Part shown: piece after piece, positions 42,050 to 53,344 of the stretch
Numbering within the stretch: the first letter of the stretch is position 1
Layout of the letters: every line of letters begins with the position of its first letter
Source: Nitratireductor soli
GTDB lineage: Bacteria; Pseudomonadota; Alphaproteobacteria; Rhizobiales; Rhizobiaceae
Assembly: GCF_001050155.1 (NCBI RefSeq)
Contig: NZ_LFVY01000001.1
Location: forward strand, 62,001 to 126,000
Length of the DNA stretch: 64,000 bases
Direction: 5' to 3'
The notes under the pieces: model-generated
The model's input: the letters and a program-made list of their open reading frames with translations, nothing else
Told to the model about the DNA's origin: nothing
Databases searched by the model: none
Made by a program: the position numbers and the translations under genes

Positions 42050-42445
42050 ATGGAATTTGCATTTCCTTGGCCGACGAGCTCCGGCGAATGGCTGGCCTGG
42101 ACGGCGGCGGCGGCGACCATCGCGTTCGGCCTGTTCGCCATGTTCATGCCCAGGCTGGCGCTGCGCCTGTTCCGGCTGCAGGCGGCGAGCGAACGGACGG
42201 AGGTGCTGGCGGCGCCGCGCGCCGTCATCGGCGGCTTCCATGTCGGGTTGGGCCTGACGGCGATGCTCTTGGCGCAGCCCTTCATTTATCTGGCGCTGGG
42301 CGCTGCCTGGGGCGTCGCCGCTTTCGGCTGCATCATCTCGATGCTTTCGGATGGCGCGCGGGCACTTTACAGCTGGGTTTTCCTGGCTCTTTCGCTGGCG
42401 CTTTCAGCCCTGTCGCTGGCCTTCGTTCTCGGATTTGTTCCCTGA
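42050..42445 (+). CDS. Four-helix membrane protein (DUF4345-like)
   Basis: The ~131-residue protein has four hydrophobic helices (about 15-35, 55-80, 83-105, 108-130) and a conserved-looking AAPRAVIGGFHVGLGLTAML segment, reminiscent of DUF4345-type proteins. ATG 42050 is favoured by GGGG five bases upstream; ATGs at 42038 and 42047 are in frame. The function is unknown. It sits between the VOC gene and the atp operon promoter. Confidence 0.65.
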   Translation: MEFAFPWPTSSGEWLAWTAAAATIAFGLFAMFMPRLALRLFRLQAASERTEVLAAPRAVIGGFHVGLGLTAMLLAQPFIYLALGAAWGVAAFGCIISMLSDGARALYSWVFLALSLALSALSLAFVLGFVP

Positions 42446-42504
42446 CTGCGGGCGAATGGGTCAGACATGCGACAAAACCGCGCCTTTGGCCGCGTCTCTG
42501 CGTG

Positions 42505-42533
42505 TTGCGAGTCTTGGAAGCCTGTGCTAGACG
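42505..42533 (+). promoter_or_regulatory. Possible promoter of the atpHAGDC operon
   Basis: TTGCGA (42505-42510) and TAGACG (42528-42533), or CTAGAC one base earlier, are 17 (16) bases apart in the 226-base gap before atpH. The match is moderate; position and the lack of a better candidate support it. Confidence 0.35.
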
Positions 42534-42671
42534 GCAATCGGCTTTCAGCAAAAGGGCGCGCCCGGTGTCTTTTTGTGAGGGGAAAATATCAATCAGGTCA
42601 AAGATTTAGCCCGAGTCTTGGACTCCTGCCTAAAATCTTGTGGCCGCCAAGGCGTGAGAGAAGACGATTCC

Positions 42672-43232
42672 GTGGCACAATCTGGCTCGATGATCTCCGG
42701 AATGGCAGGGCGATACGCCGGTTCGCTTTTCGAACTCGCGCGCGACGCCAAGTCGATTTCCACCGTTGAGGCCGATCTCGGTCGGTTCGAGAAACTTCTT
42801 TCCGACAGCGCCGATCTGCAGCGCCTGATCAAGAGCCCCGTCTTCTCCGCCGACGATCAATTCAAGGCGATCAGCGCCGTGCTCGACAAAGCGGGAATCA
42901 CCGGCCTGGTCGGTAACTTCCTGCGCGTCGTGGCAAAGAACCGCCGCCTGTTCGCCGTGCCCCAGATGATTCGCGGGTTTCGACAGATCGCCGCCGCGGA
43001 GCGCGGCGAGACGACCGCGGACGTGACTTCGGCGCATGCGCTCAGCGCGGCGCAGGAAAAAGAACTGAAGGCCTCCCTCAAAGAGGTGGCCGGCAAGGAC
43101 GTTTCGATCAACATCACCGTTGATCCCTCCATTCTCGGCGGGCTGGTGGTCAAGATGGGCTCGCGCCAGATCGACACATCGCTCAAAACCAAACTCAATT
43201 CGCTCAAGCTTGCACTGAAAGAGGTCGGCTGA
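42672..43232 (+). CDS. atpH: ATP synthase F1 delta subunit
   Basis: The delta subunit ties F1 to the peripheral stalk. The 186-residue protein from GTG 42672 has the usual alphaproteobacterial start ([20 protein letters not shown]) and the C-terminal [28 protein letters not shown] lies upstream of the GTG; an ATG at 42618 would add 18 residues. It opens the F1 operon atpHAGDC; as usual in this group no F0 genes (a, c, b) are alongside. The stop overlaps the atpA start by one base. Confidence 0.95.
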   Translation: MAQSGSMISGMAGRYAGSLFELARDAKSISTVEADLGRFEKLLSDSADLQRLIKSPVFSADDQFKAISAVLDKAGITGLVGNFLRVVAKNRRLFAVPQMIRGFRQIAAAERGETTADVTSAHALSAAQEKELKASLKEVAGKDVSINITVDPSILGGLVVKMGSRQIDTSLKTKLNSLKLALKEVG

Positions 43233-44761
43233 TGGACATCCGCGCAGCGGAAATTTCCGCAATTCTGAAGGATCAGATCAAGAATTTCGGCAAGGAAGCC
43301 GAAGTTTCAGAAGTTGGCCAGGTGCTCTCGGTGGGCGACGGCATCGCCCGCATCTATGGTCTGGACAATGTCCAGGCCGGCGAGATGGTCGAGTTCCCCG
43401 GCGGCATTCGCGGCATGGCGCTGAACCTCGAAGTCGACAATGTCGGCGTCGTGATCTTCGGTAACGACCGCGACATCAAGGAAGGCGACACGGTCAAGCG
43501 CACGGGCGCCATCGTCGACGTGCCGGTCGGTCCCGAGCTGCTCGGCCGCGTGGTCGACGCTCTCGGCAACCCGATCGACGGCAAGGGCCCGATCAAGTCC
43601 AAGGAGCGCCGCCGCGTCGACGTCAAGGCGCCCGGCATCATCCCGCGCAAGTCGGTGCATGAGCCGATGTCGACCGGCCTGAAGGCCATCGATGCGCTGA
43701 TCCCGATCGGCCGCGGCCAGCGCGAATTGGTCATCGGCGACCGCCAGACCGGCAAGACCGCCATCATTCTCGACACCTTCCTCAACCAGAAGCCGCTCAA
43801 CGACGGCGACGACGAGAGCCAGAAGCTCTATTGCGTCTACGTCGCCGTCGGCCAGAAGCGCTCCACCGTCGCCCAGCTGGTGAAGGTGCTCGAAGAGCGC
43901 GGCGCGCTCGAATATTCGATCATCGTCGCCGCCACGGCTTCCGACGCGGCGCCGATGCAGTTCATCGCGCCGTTTGCCGCCTGCGCCATGGGCGAGTATT
44001 TCCGCGACAATGGCAAGCACGCCGTGATCGCCTATGACGATCTGTCCAAGCAGGCCGTCGCCTATCGCCAGATGTCGCTGCTGCTGCGCCGTCCGCCCGG
44101 CCGCGAAGCCTATCCGGGCGACGTGTTCTACCTGCATTCGCGCCTGCTCGAGCGCGCCGCCAAGATGAACGACAGCCTCGGCGCCGGTTCGCTGACGGCC
44201 CTGCCGGTCATCGAGACGCAGGCCAACGACGTGTCGGCCTACATCCCGACCAACGTGATCTCGATCACCGACGGCCAGATCTTCCTCGAGACCAATCTGT
44301 TCTTCCAGGGCATCCGTCCGGCCGTGAACGTCGGCCTGTCGGTGTCGCGCGTCGGCTCGGCCGCCCAGGTCAAGGCGATGAAGCAGGTTGCCGGCTCGAT
44401 CAAGGGCGAGCTCGCGCAGTATCGCGAAATGGCCGCCTTCGCGCAGTTCGGCTCGGATCTCGATGCGTCGACGCAGCGCCTGCTGAACCGCGGCGCGCGC
44501 CTGACGGAGCTGCTCAAGCAGCCGCAGTTCTCGCCGCTCAAGACCGAGGAGCAGGTCGCCGTCATCTTCGCCGGCGTCAATGGCTATCTCGACAAGCTGG
44601 CGCTGAAGGATGTGACCCGCTTCGAGCAGGGCCTGCTGGCGCATATGCGCGCCGAGGGCAAGGATGTGCTCGGCGCGATCCGCAAGGAGAAGGCGCTTTC
44701 GGACGATCTGCGCGCCAAGCTCAAGGGCCAGATCGACGCATTCGCCAAGAATTTCGCCTGA
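43232..44761 (+). CDS. atpA: ATP synthase F1 alpha subunit
   Basis: The non-catalytic nucleotide-binding subunit of F1. The 509-residue protein shows the P-loop [10 protein letters not shown], the catalytic-site arginine region ([13 protein letters not shown]), and a normal C-terminal helical domain. The start codon overlaps the atpH stop (TGATG). Confidence 0.98.
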   Translation: MDIRAAEISAILKDQIKNFGKEAEVSEVGQVLSVGDGIARIYGLDNVQAGEMVEFPGGIRGMALNLEVDNVGVVIFGNDRDIKEGDTVKRTGAIVDVPVGPELLGRVVDALGNPIDGKGPIKSKERRRVDVKAPGIIPRKSVHEPMSTGLKAIDALIPIGRGQRELVIGDRQTGKTAIILDTFLNQKPLNDGDDESQKLYCVYVAVGQKRSTVAQLVKVLEERGALEYSIIVAATASDAAPMQFIAPFAACAMGEYFRDNGKHAVIAYDDLSKQAVAYRQMSLLLRRPPGREAYPGDVFYLHSRLLERAAKMNDSLGAGSLTALPVIETQANDVSAYIPTNVISITDGQIFLETNLFFQGIRPAVNVGLSVSRVGSAAQVKAMKQVAGSIKGELAQYREMAAFAQFGSDLDASTQRLLNRGARLTELLKQPQFSPLKTEEQVAVIFAGVNGYLDKLALKDVTRFEQGLLAHMRAEGKDVLGAIRKEKALSDDLRAKLKGQIDAFAKNFA

Positions 44762-44773
44762 GGCTGAGAATAG

Positions 44774-45652
44774 ATGGCTTCCCTCAAGGACCTTCGCAAC
44801 CGGATCGCCTCGGTCAAGGCGACGCAGAAGATCACCAAGGCGATGCAGATGGTCGCCGCGGCGAAGCTGAAGCGCGCCCAGGAGGCGGCCGAGGCCGCGC
44901 GCCCCTATTCCGAACGGATGGGGGCGGTCCTGGCCAACATCGCCAATGCGGTGTCGGGCAGCGACGCTCCGCCGCTGATGGCCGGCACCGGCAAGGACGA
45001 GACGCATCTCCTGGTCGTCTGCACGGCCGAACGCGGGCTTTGCGGCGGCTTCAACAGCCAGATCGCCAAGCTGGCGCGCGAGCACATCCGCTCGCTGCTG
45101 GCCAATGGCAAGACGGTCAAGGTGCTGTGCGTCGGCAAGAAGGGCTATGACGTGCTGCGCCGCGACTATGGCAAGCACATCATCGACCGCGTCGACCTGC
45201 GCGAGGTCAAGAAGGTCGGCTTCGACAACGCGCATGGCATCGCCCGCCAGGTGATCGGCCTGTTCGACAAGGGCGAGTTCGACGTCTGCACGCTGTTCTA
45301 CTCTGAGTTCCAGTCGGTGATGTCGCAGGTGCCGACGGCGCAGCAGATCATTCCGGCCGCGGTGCCGGCGGGCGACGAGGCCGTTCAGGCTTCGGACGCG
45401 GCCTATGAGTACGAGCCGGAGGCCGCCGCGATCCTGGCCGATCTGATCCCGCGCAACATCGCCGTGCAGATCTTCCGCGCGCTCCTGGAGAACGCAGCCG
45501 GTGAGATGGGCGCCAAGATGACCGCGATGGACAGCGCGACGCGCAATGCGGGCGAGATGATCGACAAACTGTCGATCACCTACAACCGCCAGCGCCAGGC
45601 GCAGATCACCAAGGAACTGATCGAAATCATTTCGGGCGCGGAAGCGCTCTAA
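44774..45652 (+). CDS. atpG: ATP synthase F1 gamma subunit
   Basis: Gamma is the rotor shaft of F1. The 292-residue protein begins [20 protein letters not shown] and ends in the complementary coiled-coil helix ([20 protein letters not shown]). It starts 12 bases after atpA. Its stop is embedded in the edge of a gamma-module repeat that separates it from atpD. Confidence 0.97.
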   Translation: MASLKDLRNRIASVKATQKITKAMQMVAAAKLKRAQEAAEAARPYSERMGAVLANIANAVSGSDAPPLMAGTGKDETHLLVVCTAERGLCGGFNSQIAKLAREHIRSLLANGKTVKVLCVGKKGYDVLRRDYGKHIIDRVDLREVKKVGFDNAHGIARQVIGLFDKGEFDVCTLFYSEFQSVMSQVPTAQQIIPAAVPAGDEAVQASDAAYEYEPEAAAILADLIPRNIAVQIFRALLENAAGEMGAKMTAMDSATRNAGEMIDKLSITYNRQRQAQITKELIEIISGAEAL

Positions 45653-45710
45653 CCTTTGTACTCGCAATTCCGGCGGAAAACCGGTTTCCAACTTCCCCGG
45701 AATTGCACTA
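45646..45710. repeat. Mosaic intergenic element, gamma module (copy F) inside the atp operon
   Basis: GCAATTCCGGCGGAAAACCG, then GTTTCCAACTTCC and CCGGAATTGCACTA, match the gamma modules at 20611 and 59355. The arms GCAATTCCGG and CCGGAATTGC are complementary. It overlaps the end of atpG and fills most of the atpG-atpD gap. Confidence 0.8.
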
Positions 45711-45730
45711 ACGGACCGAAGAGGTTTTAG

Positions 45731-47308
<1,578 letters not shown>

Positions 47309-47317
47309 TCCAGAGCG

Positions 47318-47407
47318 AGTAGTGAATAGGGAGTAGCGAATAGGGATTGCGGAAGCGGCAGATTGCGAAGCTCTATTCGCTATTCGCTATTCGCTATTCG
47401 CTATTCG
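47318..47407. repeat. Heptamer tandem repeat and inverted partner between atpD and atpC
   Basis: CTATTCG is repeated five times without spacing at 47373-47407. Upstream, AGTGAATAGGGAGTAGCGAA and TAGG are roughly complementary, so the gap can fold into a slipped hairpin. It ends ten bases before the atpC ATG. Confidence 0.9.
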
Positions 47408-47417
47408 CTAAATTAGC

Positions 47418-47825
47418 ATGGCCGACAGCTTCAAATTCGATCTGGTCTCGCCCGAGCGGCTCCTGGTTTCGCAGGAGGTCGAATCGGTCGTCATCCCCGG
47501 CACCGAGGGCGAGATGACCGTGATGGCCAATCACGCGCCGACCATGACCAACATCAAGCCGGGCGTCGTCACCGTGAATACGGCGGGCGGCGGAGCCGAG
47601 CGCTATGTGGTGTTCGGCGGGTTTGCCGACATCCTGCCGGAAGGCTGCACCGTGCTGGCCGAATCGGCCGTCCATGTGGACGAGATCAACCGCGAGGACC
47701 TGGCGCGCCGCGTCCAGGAAGCGCGCGAGGACGTCGCCGACGCCAAGGATCAGGAGTCCCGCACCAAAGCCGAGGAATTCCTCGCCCAGCTCACCACGCT
47801 GGAAGGCGCGATCCTTCCCGCCTGA
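47418..47825 (+). CDS. atpC: ATP synthase F1 epsilon subunit
   Basis: Epsilon couples rotation and inhibits ATP hydrolysis. The 135-residue protein has the beta-sandwich (FKFDLVSPERLL, GTEGEMTVMANHAPTMT) and a C-terminal helical hairpin. No Shine-Dalgarno is visible before its ATG; the heptamer repeat takes that place, so translation may depend on coupling or on an unstructured leader. A terminator follows. Confidence 0.95.
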   Translation: MADSFKFDLVSPERLLVSQEVESVVIPGTEGEMTVMANHAPTMTNIKPGVVTVNTAGGGAERYVVFGGFADILPEGCTVLAESAVHVDEINREDLARRVQEAREDVADAKDQESRTKAEEFLAQLTTLEGAILPA

Positions 47826-47848
47826 AGGCTCTGCATGCACCATGGAAG

Positions 47849-47878
47849 AAGCCGGGCCTTGTGTCCGGCTTTTTTTGT
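47849..47878 (+). terminator. Terminator of the atp operon
   Basis: AAGCCGG and CCGGCTT close a nine-base loop and are followed by TTTTTTTG, 23 bases after the atpC stop. Confidence 0.9.
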
Positions 47879-47960
47879 TTTCAGGCTCTCTACACGACAC
47901 TATGCGGCTCGCCGCGCCGCTTGTCCGCACGGAACTCCCGACCGGCGCGGGGTTTTGGCG

Positions 47961-48101
47961 GTCAGGCATGGATCCTCGGGTCGGAGCCCGAGGATGACGA
48001 GCGGGTGGGAAGGAACGATGCCGACCGTCAGCCGTGGCGATTGACACAAGCCCTCGTGCAATTCGTCATCCTCGGGCTCCGACCCGAGGATCCATGCCGG
48101 A
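47961..48101. repeat. Long-arm inverted repeat in the atpC-rppH gap
   Basis: The left arm GTCAGGCATGGATCCTCGGG...GATGACGA (47961-48000) and right arm TCGTCATCCTCGGGCTCCGA...CATGCCGG (48063-48099) mirror each other across ~62 bases. It is the same family as 38258-38398 and 27463-27510. The rest of the ~335-base gap between atpC and rppH holds the atp terminator and nothing else recognised. Confidence 0.8.
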
Positions 48102-48160
48102 ACGGTGCGGTGGCGCACCCGTGGCGCGCGGGCATAGTCTCGTGTACGGTTCAGAGCTGC

Positions 48161-48676
48161 TTACGGCGCCAGATGGCGGAACGCGGCGATGACGCTGTTG
48201 TAGACGGGGCGCTTGAACGGGACGATCAGCTCGGGCAGTTCAGCCATCGGCTTCCAGGCCCATTGATCGAATTCCGCCTCGTGGCCGCCGGGCGGCGGGT
48301 TGATGGCGATCTCGGAATCGGCGCCCTCGAAGCGGAAGGCGAACCATTTTTGCTTCTGGCCGCGGTATTTTCCCTTCAGGGCGATGCCGACCAGATGCTC
48401 CGGCAGGTCGTAGGTGATCCAGTCCGGCGTCTCCGCCAGCAGCGAGACCGACTTGATGCCGGTCTCTTCATACAGCTCGCGATAGGCCGCCTTGCGCGGT
48501 TCCTCGCCCTTGTCGATGCCGCCCTGCGGCATCTGCCACAGCCGCGTGGCGCCGGATAACTCGTCCGTGCCTTGCTGGACGATGCGCCGGCCGGCCCAGG
48601 CGAGGCCGTCGCCATTCAACACCATGATGCCGACGCAGGGGCGGTAGGGAAGGTCGGTGGCGGTGGTCTTCGTCAT
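48161..48676 (-). CDS. rppH: RNA pyrophosphohydrolase
   Basis: RppH removes pyrophosphate from mRNA 5' ends to start decay. The 171-residue Nudix protein has the Nudix box in [20 protein letters not shown] followed by TG, and the RppH-type [11 protein letters not shown] start and [10 protein letters not shown] segment. It follows the deacetylase gene by 15 bases on the minus strand and probably ends the operon. Confidence 0.94.
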   Translation of the reverse strand: MTKTTATDLPYRPCVGIMVLNGDGLAWAGRRIVQQGTDELSGATRLWQMPQGGIDKGEEPRKAAYRELYEETGIKSVSLLAETPDWITYDLPEHLVGIALKGKYRGQKQKWFAFRFEGADSEIAINPPPGGHEAEFDQWAWKPMAELPELIVPFKRPVYNSVIAAFRHLAP

Positions 48677-48691
48677 GTCGCTGCCTTCATT

Positions 48692-49885
48692 TCATCTGGC
48701 TTCCGGATCGACGGCGACAGCCGAGACCGGCACCAGTTCTATGCCGCGCGCGGTGACCTCGCGTGCCCAGCCGGCCACCGTGTCGATCGTCTCGTCGAAG
48801 GCGGAACCCGTGCCCACGGCATATCCCCTGGCGCGGGCAATACGCTCCAGCTCGTCCAGCTTCTTGAGGATTTCGCCGGTTGCCGGCGCGCGCCGGTCGC
48901 CGGTCGGGTCGATCAACGCATCGGCGGCGGCGAAGGGCACGCCCTTTTGCAGCGCCAGCGCCTGGGCGACGCTGCGCGCCGAGGTGCCGTCATCGACATA
49001 CATCAGGCCGCGCGCGCCGATCTCGGACATCACCGGCATCATCAGTTCTTCGTCGGCGGTGAAGCGGGCGCCCATATAGTTCATGACGCCGGTGTAGTTG
49101 GTGATGCGCGACAGCGCCCAACGCAACCGCTGCAGGTTCTGGTCGGCATCGGTGTCGACGGTCAGCGTGTTGCGGCCGGGATTCTCGTTCGGATAGCCGA
49201 AGGGCTCCATCGGCACCTGGAGAATCACCTCGTGACCGGCGCGTCGCGCCTCCTGCATCCAGCGCGACAGGCTGTTGCCGCCCGGGGCGAAGGCCAGGGT
49301 TATCTCGGGGCGCAAATCGTCGATCGCACGCTGGGTCGTCGTCTGCGACAGGCCGAGCCCGCCGATGATGATGGCGATGCGCGCGCCGCGCGTGCCGGAC
49401 CAGGCGCGCGCATAGGCATCGAAGGGACGCCGGCTGCCGGGTTCGCGCACGGGCAGGGGACCCGATTCCGACTCTTCGATCAGCGCGCGGTCGGGCAGAT
49501 GCGCCAGGCGCGGGTGCTGGCCGATGGCCGATGGATCGCGGATGACGATGACGCTGTCGCCATTGTCGGCCTCGTCCGGATCGACGCGGACAATGGAGGC
49601 GTTTGGCGCGCCTGCCGGCTGGTTCGCCGGACCGGGCTGTGGCGTGGATTGGTTGGCGGTGTCGATTGCCGGGGCTTCGGCGGGTTCGGACACGACGACG
49701 GGCAGCGATTCGCGAAACGGCCGGTCGCGCAGGGACACGGCCGTCGATGTGCCGAGGATGGCAATGGCCGCCAGGGCGATCAGGACACGCTCGGCGCTCA
49801 GAAAGCCGCCGCGCCGCGCCTTGGCAGGCTTCGCATCGCGCCCCAGCGGCCGATCTATGTCCTTGTTGCCTGAAATTTTACCCAC
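48692..49885 (-). CDS. Divergent polysaccharide deacetylase family protein
   Basis: The 397-residue protein has one N-terminal membrane anchor (about residues 30-52), a Pro/Asp-rich linker, and a YibQ/DUF610-type deacetylase domain from ~165: ARIAIIIGGLGLSQTTTQRA, LAFAPGGNSLSRWMQEAR, EVILQVPMEPFGYP, GVMNYMGARFT. It is part of the envC-ctpA-deacetylase module that acts on the cell wall at division in many proteobacteria; its activity is unproven. The start is GTG 49885. Confidence 0.87.
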   Translation of the reverse strand: MGKISGNKDIDRPLGRDAKPAKARRGGFLSAERVLIALAAIAILGTSTAVSLRDRPFRESLPVVVSEPAEAPAIDTANQSTPQPGPANQPAGAPNASIVRVDPDEADNGDSVIVIRDPSAIGQHPRLAHLPDRALIEESESGPLPVREPGSRRPFDAYARAWSGTRGARIAIIIGGLGLSQTTTQRAIDDLRPEITLAFAPGGNSLSRWMQEARRAGHEVILQVPMEPFGYPNENPGRNTLTVDTDADQNLQRLRWALSRITNYTGVMNYMGARFTADEELMMPVMSEIGARGLMYVDDGTSARSVAQALALQKGVPFAAADALIDPTGDRRAPATGEILKKLDELERIARARGYAVGTGSAFDETIDTVAGWAREVTARGIELVPVSAVAVDPEAR

Positions 49886-49987
49886 CCTTGACGGTCCAAC
49901 CCGAGACGATCGCGGGGATCACCAATCTGAAGTGGTGCTGTGTCGCCGCGATGTCGCCGCCGGTAAAAAACCGGCGGCGCATCACTC

Positions 49988-51313
49988 TTACTGGTTCATG
50001 ACCGCCTTGTCAGGATTTGGCGGGAAGGCAGGGTCGGTTTTCTGACCGCGCAGCAGCTCGAGGGCGGCGATGAGCTGCATGTCGTCCTTGGCTTCCGGCG
50101 GGACATAGGCGATGGAGCCGGAGCCCTCGTCGTTTTCTTCCTCGCCCTTGATGTGGCCGCGCAGGTCGGATTCGCCACGGCGCAGGTCGCGGCCCTGGAG
50201 TTCCTCGGGAAGCGGCTGGTCGACCTTGATGTCGGGCGTGATGCCCTTGCCCTGGATCGATTCGCCCGACGGCGTGTAGTAGAGCGCCGTGGTCAGCCGC
50301 AGCGCGCCGCTCTCGCCGAGCGGAATGATCGTCTGGACGGAGCCCTTGCCGAAGGACTGGGTGCCAAGCACGGTGGCGCGGCGATGGTCCTGCAGCGCGC
50401 CGGCGACGATCTCCGAAGCGCTGGCCGAACCGCCGTTGATCAGCACGATCACCGGCTTGCCGTTGATCACGTCGCCGGGACGCGAATCGAAGCGGGCGAT
50501 GTCGTTGGCCTCGCGACCGCGCGTCGAGACGATCTCGCCACGGTCAAGGAAGGCGTCCGAAACGTTGACCGCCTGGTCGAGAAGACCGCCCGGGTTCAGG
50601 CGCAGATCGAGCACATAGCCCTTCAACTTGTCGTCGGGCACGTCGTTGCTGATCGAATCGATGGCGTTGATGAGGTCGTCGAAGGTCTTCTCGGTGAAGG
50701 AGGTGATCTTCAGGTAGCCGACATCCTCCTCGACGCGGTACTTGACCGCCTTCACCTTGATGATGTCGCGGACGATGGTGATTTCGATTGGCTTGTCGGC
50801 GCCTTCGCGCAGGACGGTCAGCTCGATCGGTGTGTTGACCAGGCCGCGCATCTTCTCCACGGCGTCGTTGAGCGACATGCCGCGTACTTCCTCGCCGTCG
50901 ATCTTGGCAATCAGGTCGCCGGACAGGACACCGGCGCGGGCGGCGGGCGTGTCGTCGATGGGGGCGACGACCTTGACCAGCTCGTTTTCCATCGTCACTT
51001 CGATGCCGAGCCCGCCGAACTCGCCCTTGGTCTGCACCCGCATGTCCTTGGCGGCTTCCGCGTTCAGATAGGACGAATGCGGATCGAGCGAGGTCAGCAT
51101 GCCGTTGATGGCGCTCTCGACGAGTTTCTGGTCGTCGGGCGGCGTGACATACTGGGCGCGGACGCGCTCGAAAATATCGCCGAAGATGGCGAGCTGACGA
51201 TAAGTCTCGGAGCCGGCGGCGTTTGCCGAAAAGCCGTTGGTCCCATGCACAAGCGTGACCGCAGACGCACCCATGAGAGCGCCGGCAAACAATAGCGACA
51301 AGTTACGTTTCAT
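49988..51313 (-). CDS. ctpA: Carboxy-terminal processing protease (S41)
   Basis: A periplasmic serine protease. The 441-residue protein has a signal peptide (MKRNLSLLFAGALMGASAVT), a PDZ domain (about 80-165; GLGIEVTMENELVKVVAPID) and the S41 catalytic part with the nucleophile Ser in NGGSASASEI and the Lys in SFGKGSVQT. Such Ctp proteases clip murein-associated proteins. Its start overlaps the envC end by 11 bases, so the two are translationally coupled. Confidence 0.94.
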   Translation of the reverse strand: MKRNLSLLFAGALMGASAVTLVHGTNGFSANAAGSETYRQLAIFGDIFERVRAQYVTPPDDQKLVESAINGMLTSLDPHSSYLNAEAAKDMRVQTKGEFGGLGIEVTMENELVKVVAPIDDTPAARAGVLSGDLIAKIDGEEVRGMSLNDAVEKMRGLVNTPIELTVLREGADKPIEITIVRDIIKVKAVKYRVEEDVGYLKITSFTEKTFDDLINAIDSISNDVPDDKLKGYVLDLRLNPGGLLDQAVNVSDAFLDRGEIVSTRGREANDIARFDSRPGDVINGKPVIVLINGGSASASEIVAGALQDHRRATVLGTQSFGKGSVQTIIPLGESGALRLTTALYYTPSGESIQGKGITPDIKVDQPLPEELQGRDLRRGESDLRGHIKGEEENDEGSGSIAYVPPEAKDDMQLIAALELLRGQKTDPAFPPNPDKAVMNQ

Positions 51314-52622
51314 TTCCTGTCCTTCCAGAGTGTCCCGGCGCCCACCAGGGATTTGGATCGATCGGCTTCCCGTTCTTCCTGAATTCCACATAGAGTTCCG
51401 GCGCGGCGGTCTCGCTCGCCGGTCCGGCAATGCTGGCAAGGCGGGTGTCGCCCATCAGTCCAATCGGTTCGCCCGCCAATACGGAATGTCCAAGCGATAC
51501 GCTCACCTTCTGCATTCCCGCAAGCACGATATGATAACCGTCGCCGGCATTCAGTATCAATAGCTGACCGTATGAGCGGAAGGCTCCAGCATAGAGCACC
51601 GTCGCCCCCGCAGGTGCGGTTACGATTGCGCCGGATTGTGTCCTTACAATGTCGCCTTTGAGCCGGGCGCCGGTGTCGTCGTCATCGCCGTAGCGCGCGG
51701 CGAACTGGCCTGCAACCGGCAACGCAATACCGCCCACGCGCTTGCCGAACGCCGAGGCCGCACCGAGCCGGTGCTCGGGCGAAGCCGGCTCACTGGCGCG
51801 GCGGCGGCGCTCTTCCTCTGCCTCGCGCAGCGAGGTGATGTCGGTTTCCAGGGAAGCGATCAGCTCCTGCAGGCTGCCGGCGCGCGCGGCCAGCGCCTCG
51901 GCCTGCCCGCGCTCGCCGGCCATGCGCTCCTCGGCTTCCGCCTGCAGGCGCTTCTTTTCATCGAGAAGCAGGCTCAGGCGCTTCTTTTCCTCCACCTGGT
52001 CGGCGACGGTCTTCTGCAGTTTGTCGCGTTCTGTTTCGATCGATGTGACGATGCGGGAGAGGTCCTTCAAATCGCCCAGCAGGGTCTCCGTCTCGCTGCG
52101 CAATTCCGGTACCACGGCGCCGAGCAGGATGGCGCTGCGCACGGAGGCGAGCGCGTCCTCGGGGCGCACCAGGATCGCCGGTGGCGGATTGAGACCCATG
52201 CGCTGGAGAGCGCCCAGCACCTCGGCCAGGACGCCGCGCCGGGCCTGCAGCGATTCGTGCAGATAGCCCTCCTCGCGGCGCAGGCTGGTCAGGCGCAGGG
52301 AAATCGCGTCGATGTCCTCGCTCAGCTTGCGCTCGGTCTTGGCCGCCTGGATCAGCGCGGCCGTCAGGGCGGCGTTGTCGTCCTTGATGGCAATGATCTC
52401 AGCGTCGATCTCGGCCAGCCGCTTTTCGGTCAGGACGATCTCGCGGCTGATGTCCTGGTACTCGGCCTGGGACTTGTCGTGCCGGGTTTCGAGAACGCCG
52501 ATGCCGTCCTGGGCCGGTGACGGGGAGAACAGGGCGAACGAGATGAGCGCGGCGAGCGCCACCGCCCGCAACCTCGGGCCGTGGATCGAACCGTGCATGC
52601 GCGGTGCGGGCACCATTCTCAT
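51303..52622 (-). CDS. envC: Murein hydrolase activator EnvC family protein
   Basis: EnvC-type proteins activate amidases at the septum. The 439-residue protein has a signal peptide (LRAVALAALISFALFSPSPA), a long coiled coil (about 55-290, rich in Leu/Glu/Lys), and a C-terminal LytM (M23) domain. In that domain the zinc ligands are not intact (GDGYHIVLAGM), as expected for an activator rather than an enzyme. The start at 52622 is chosen; ATGs at 52616 and 52598 are possible. It leads the envC-ctpA-deacetylase-rppH run. Confidence 0.9.
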   Translation of the reverse strand: MRMVPAPRMHGSIHGPRLRAVALAALISFALFSPSPAQDGIGVLETRHDKSQAEYQDISREIVLTEKRLAEIDAEIIAIKDDNAALTAALIQAAKTERKLSEDIDAISLRLTSLRREEGYLHESLQARRGVLAEVLGALQRMGLNPPPAILVRPEDALASVRSAILLGAVVPELRSETETLLGDLKDLSRIVTSIETERDKLQKTVADQVEEKKRLSLLLDEKKRLQAEAEERMAGERGQAEALAARAGSLQELIASLETDITSLREAEEERRRRASEPASPEHRLGAASAFGKRVGGIALPVAGQFAARYGDDDDTGARLKGDIVRTQSGAIVTAPAGATVLYAGAFRSYGQLLILNAGDGYHIVLAGMQKVSVSLGHSVLAGEPIGLMGDTRLASIAGPASETAAPELYVEFRKNGKPIDPNPWWAPGHSGRTGNET

Positions 52623-52725
52623 CCGTAATCTGCCATGCTCATTCTGCGAGGAAACCTCATCGGCGGGGGAATCCTTATCACAGCAGACTACGCAATGCTT
52701 CGTTAAGGAAACATCAACCATCAAA

Positions 52726-52758
52726 GGCAGGATATGCAATTTATGGTTGCATTCTGCC
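52726..52758 (-). terminator. Weak terminator-like hairpin after rlmH
   Basis: On the minus strand GGCAGAATGCAA and TTGCATATCCTGCC pair imperfectly and are followed by TTTG. It lies in the 189-base rlmH-envC gap. Confidence 0.35.
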
Positions 52759-52811
52759 TGATGTCAATGCATCCGGGCAGATGTCAGGCGACATGATGGC
52801 GCGGGTTGACG

Positions 52812-53294
52812 TCACGCCCGGTGATAGGGGTGCCCGGAGAGGATCGTCGCGGCGCGGTAGAGCTGCTCGGCGAGCATGACGCGCACCATCTGATGCGGCC
52901 AGGTCTGGGCGCCGAAGGCGATGGTCCGCTCGGCGGTTTTCCTGAACAGGGGATCGTGGCCGTCCGGCCCGCCAATGACGATTGTCAGGTGGCGGCGTCC
53001 CTGGTCGCGCAGATCGGCCAGCTCCCGGCTGAAATCTTCCGAAGTCAGATTGCGGCCACGCTCGTCGAGCAGGAACAGGGCCGCGCCCTCCGCCTGCATG
53101 TCGGCGATCTTGCGGCTTTCCTCGCGTCGGCGCTCATCCGTGCTCTTGGCACGGCTCTCGGCAAGTTCGCCGACGCCCGAGAACTCAAGGCCGACGGCCG
53201 GCCCGCTTTTGGCGAACCGATCGAAATAGCGATCCGCCAAATCCCTCTCGGGGCCGGCTTTCATCCGGCCCACGGCGCAGATTCCTATACGCAT
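52812..53294 (-). CDS. rlmH: 23S rRNA pseudouridine-1915 N3-methyltransferase
   Basis: RlmH is a SPOUT-fold enzyme that methylates pseudouridine 1915 in 23S rRNA. The 160-residue protein shows the SAM-binding knot region (LTIVIGGPDGHDPLF) and the C-terminal AEQLYRAATILSGHPYHR. Length is normal. It sits downstream of rsfS across a mosaic repeat, in the standard rsfS-rlmH order. Confidence 0.95.
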   Translation of the reverse strand: MRIGICAVGRMKAGPERDLADRYFDRFAKSGPAVGLEFSGVGELAESRAKSTDERRREESRKIADMQAEGAALFLLDERGRNLTSEDFSRELADLRDQGRRHLTIVIGGPDGHDPLFRKTAERTIAFGAQTWPHQMVRVMLAEQLYRAATILSGHPYHRA

Positions 53295-53344
53295 TCCTGC
53301 CTCGCTGCCCGCACGGGCGGAGACGGTTCAGCATCCTGACCGCC

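Noticed and set aside
42446-42671. F0 genes or an atpI gene before atpH
   Set aside because: The gap is too short and has no membrane-helix ORF; separate F0 and F1 operons are normal in this bacterial group.
47373-47407. CRISPR-like array
   Set aside because: The unit is only 7 bases and directly tandem with no spacers; no other regularly spaced repeats or cas genes occur in the window.
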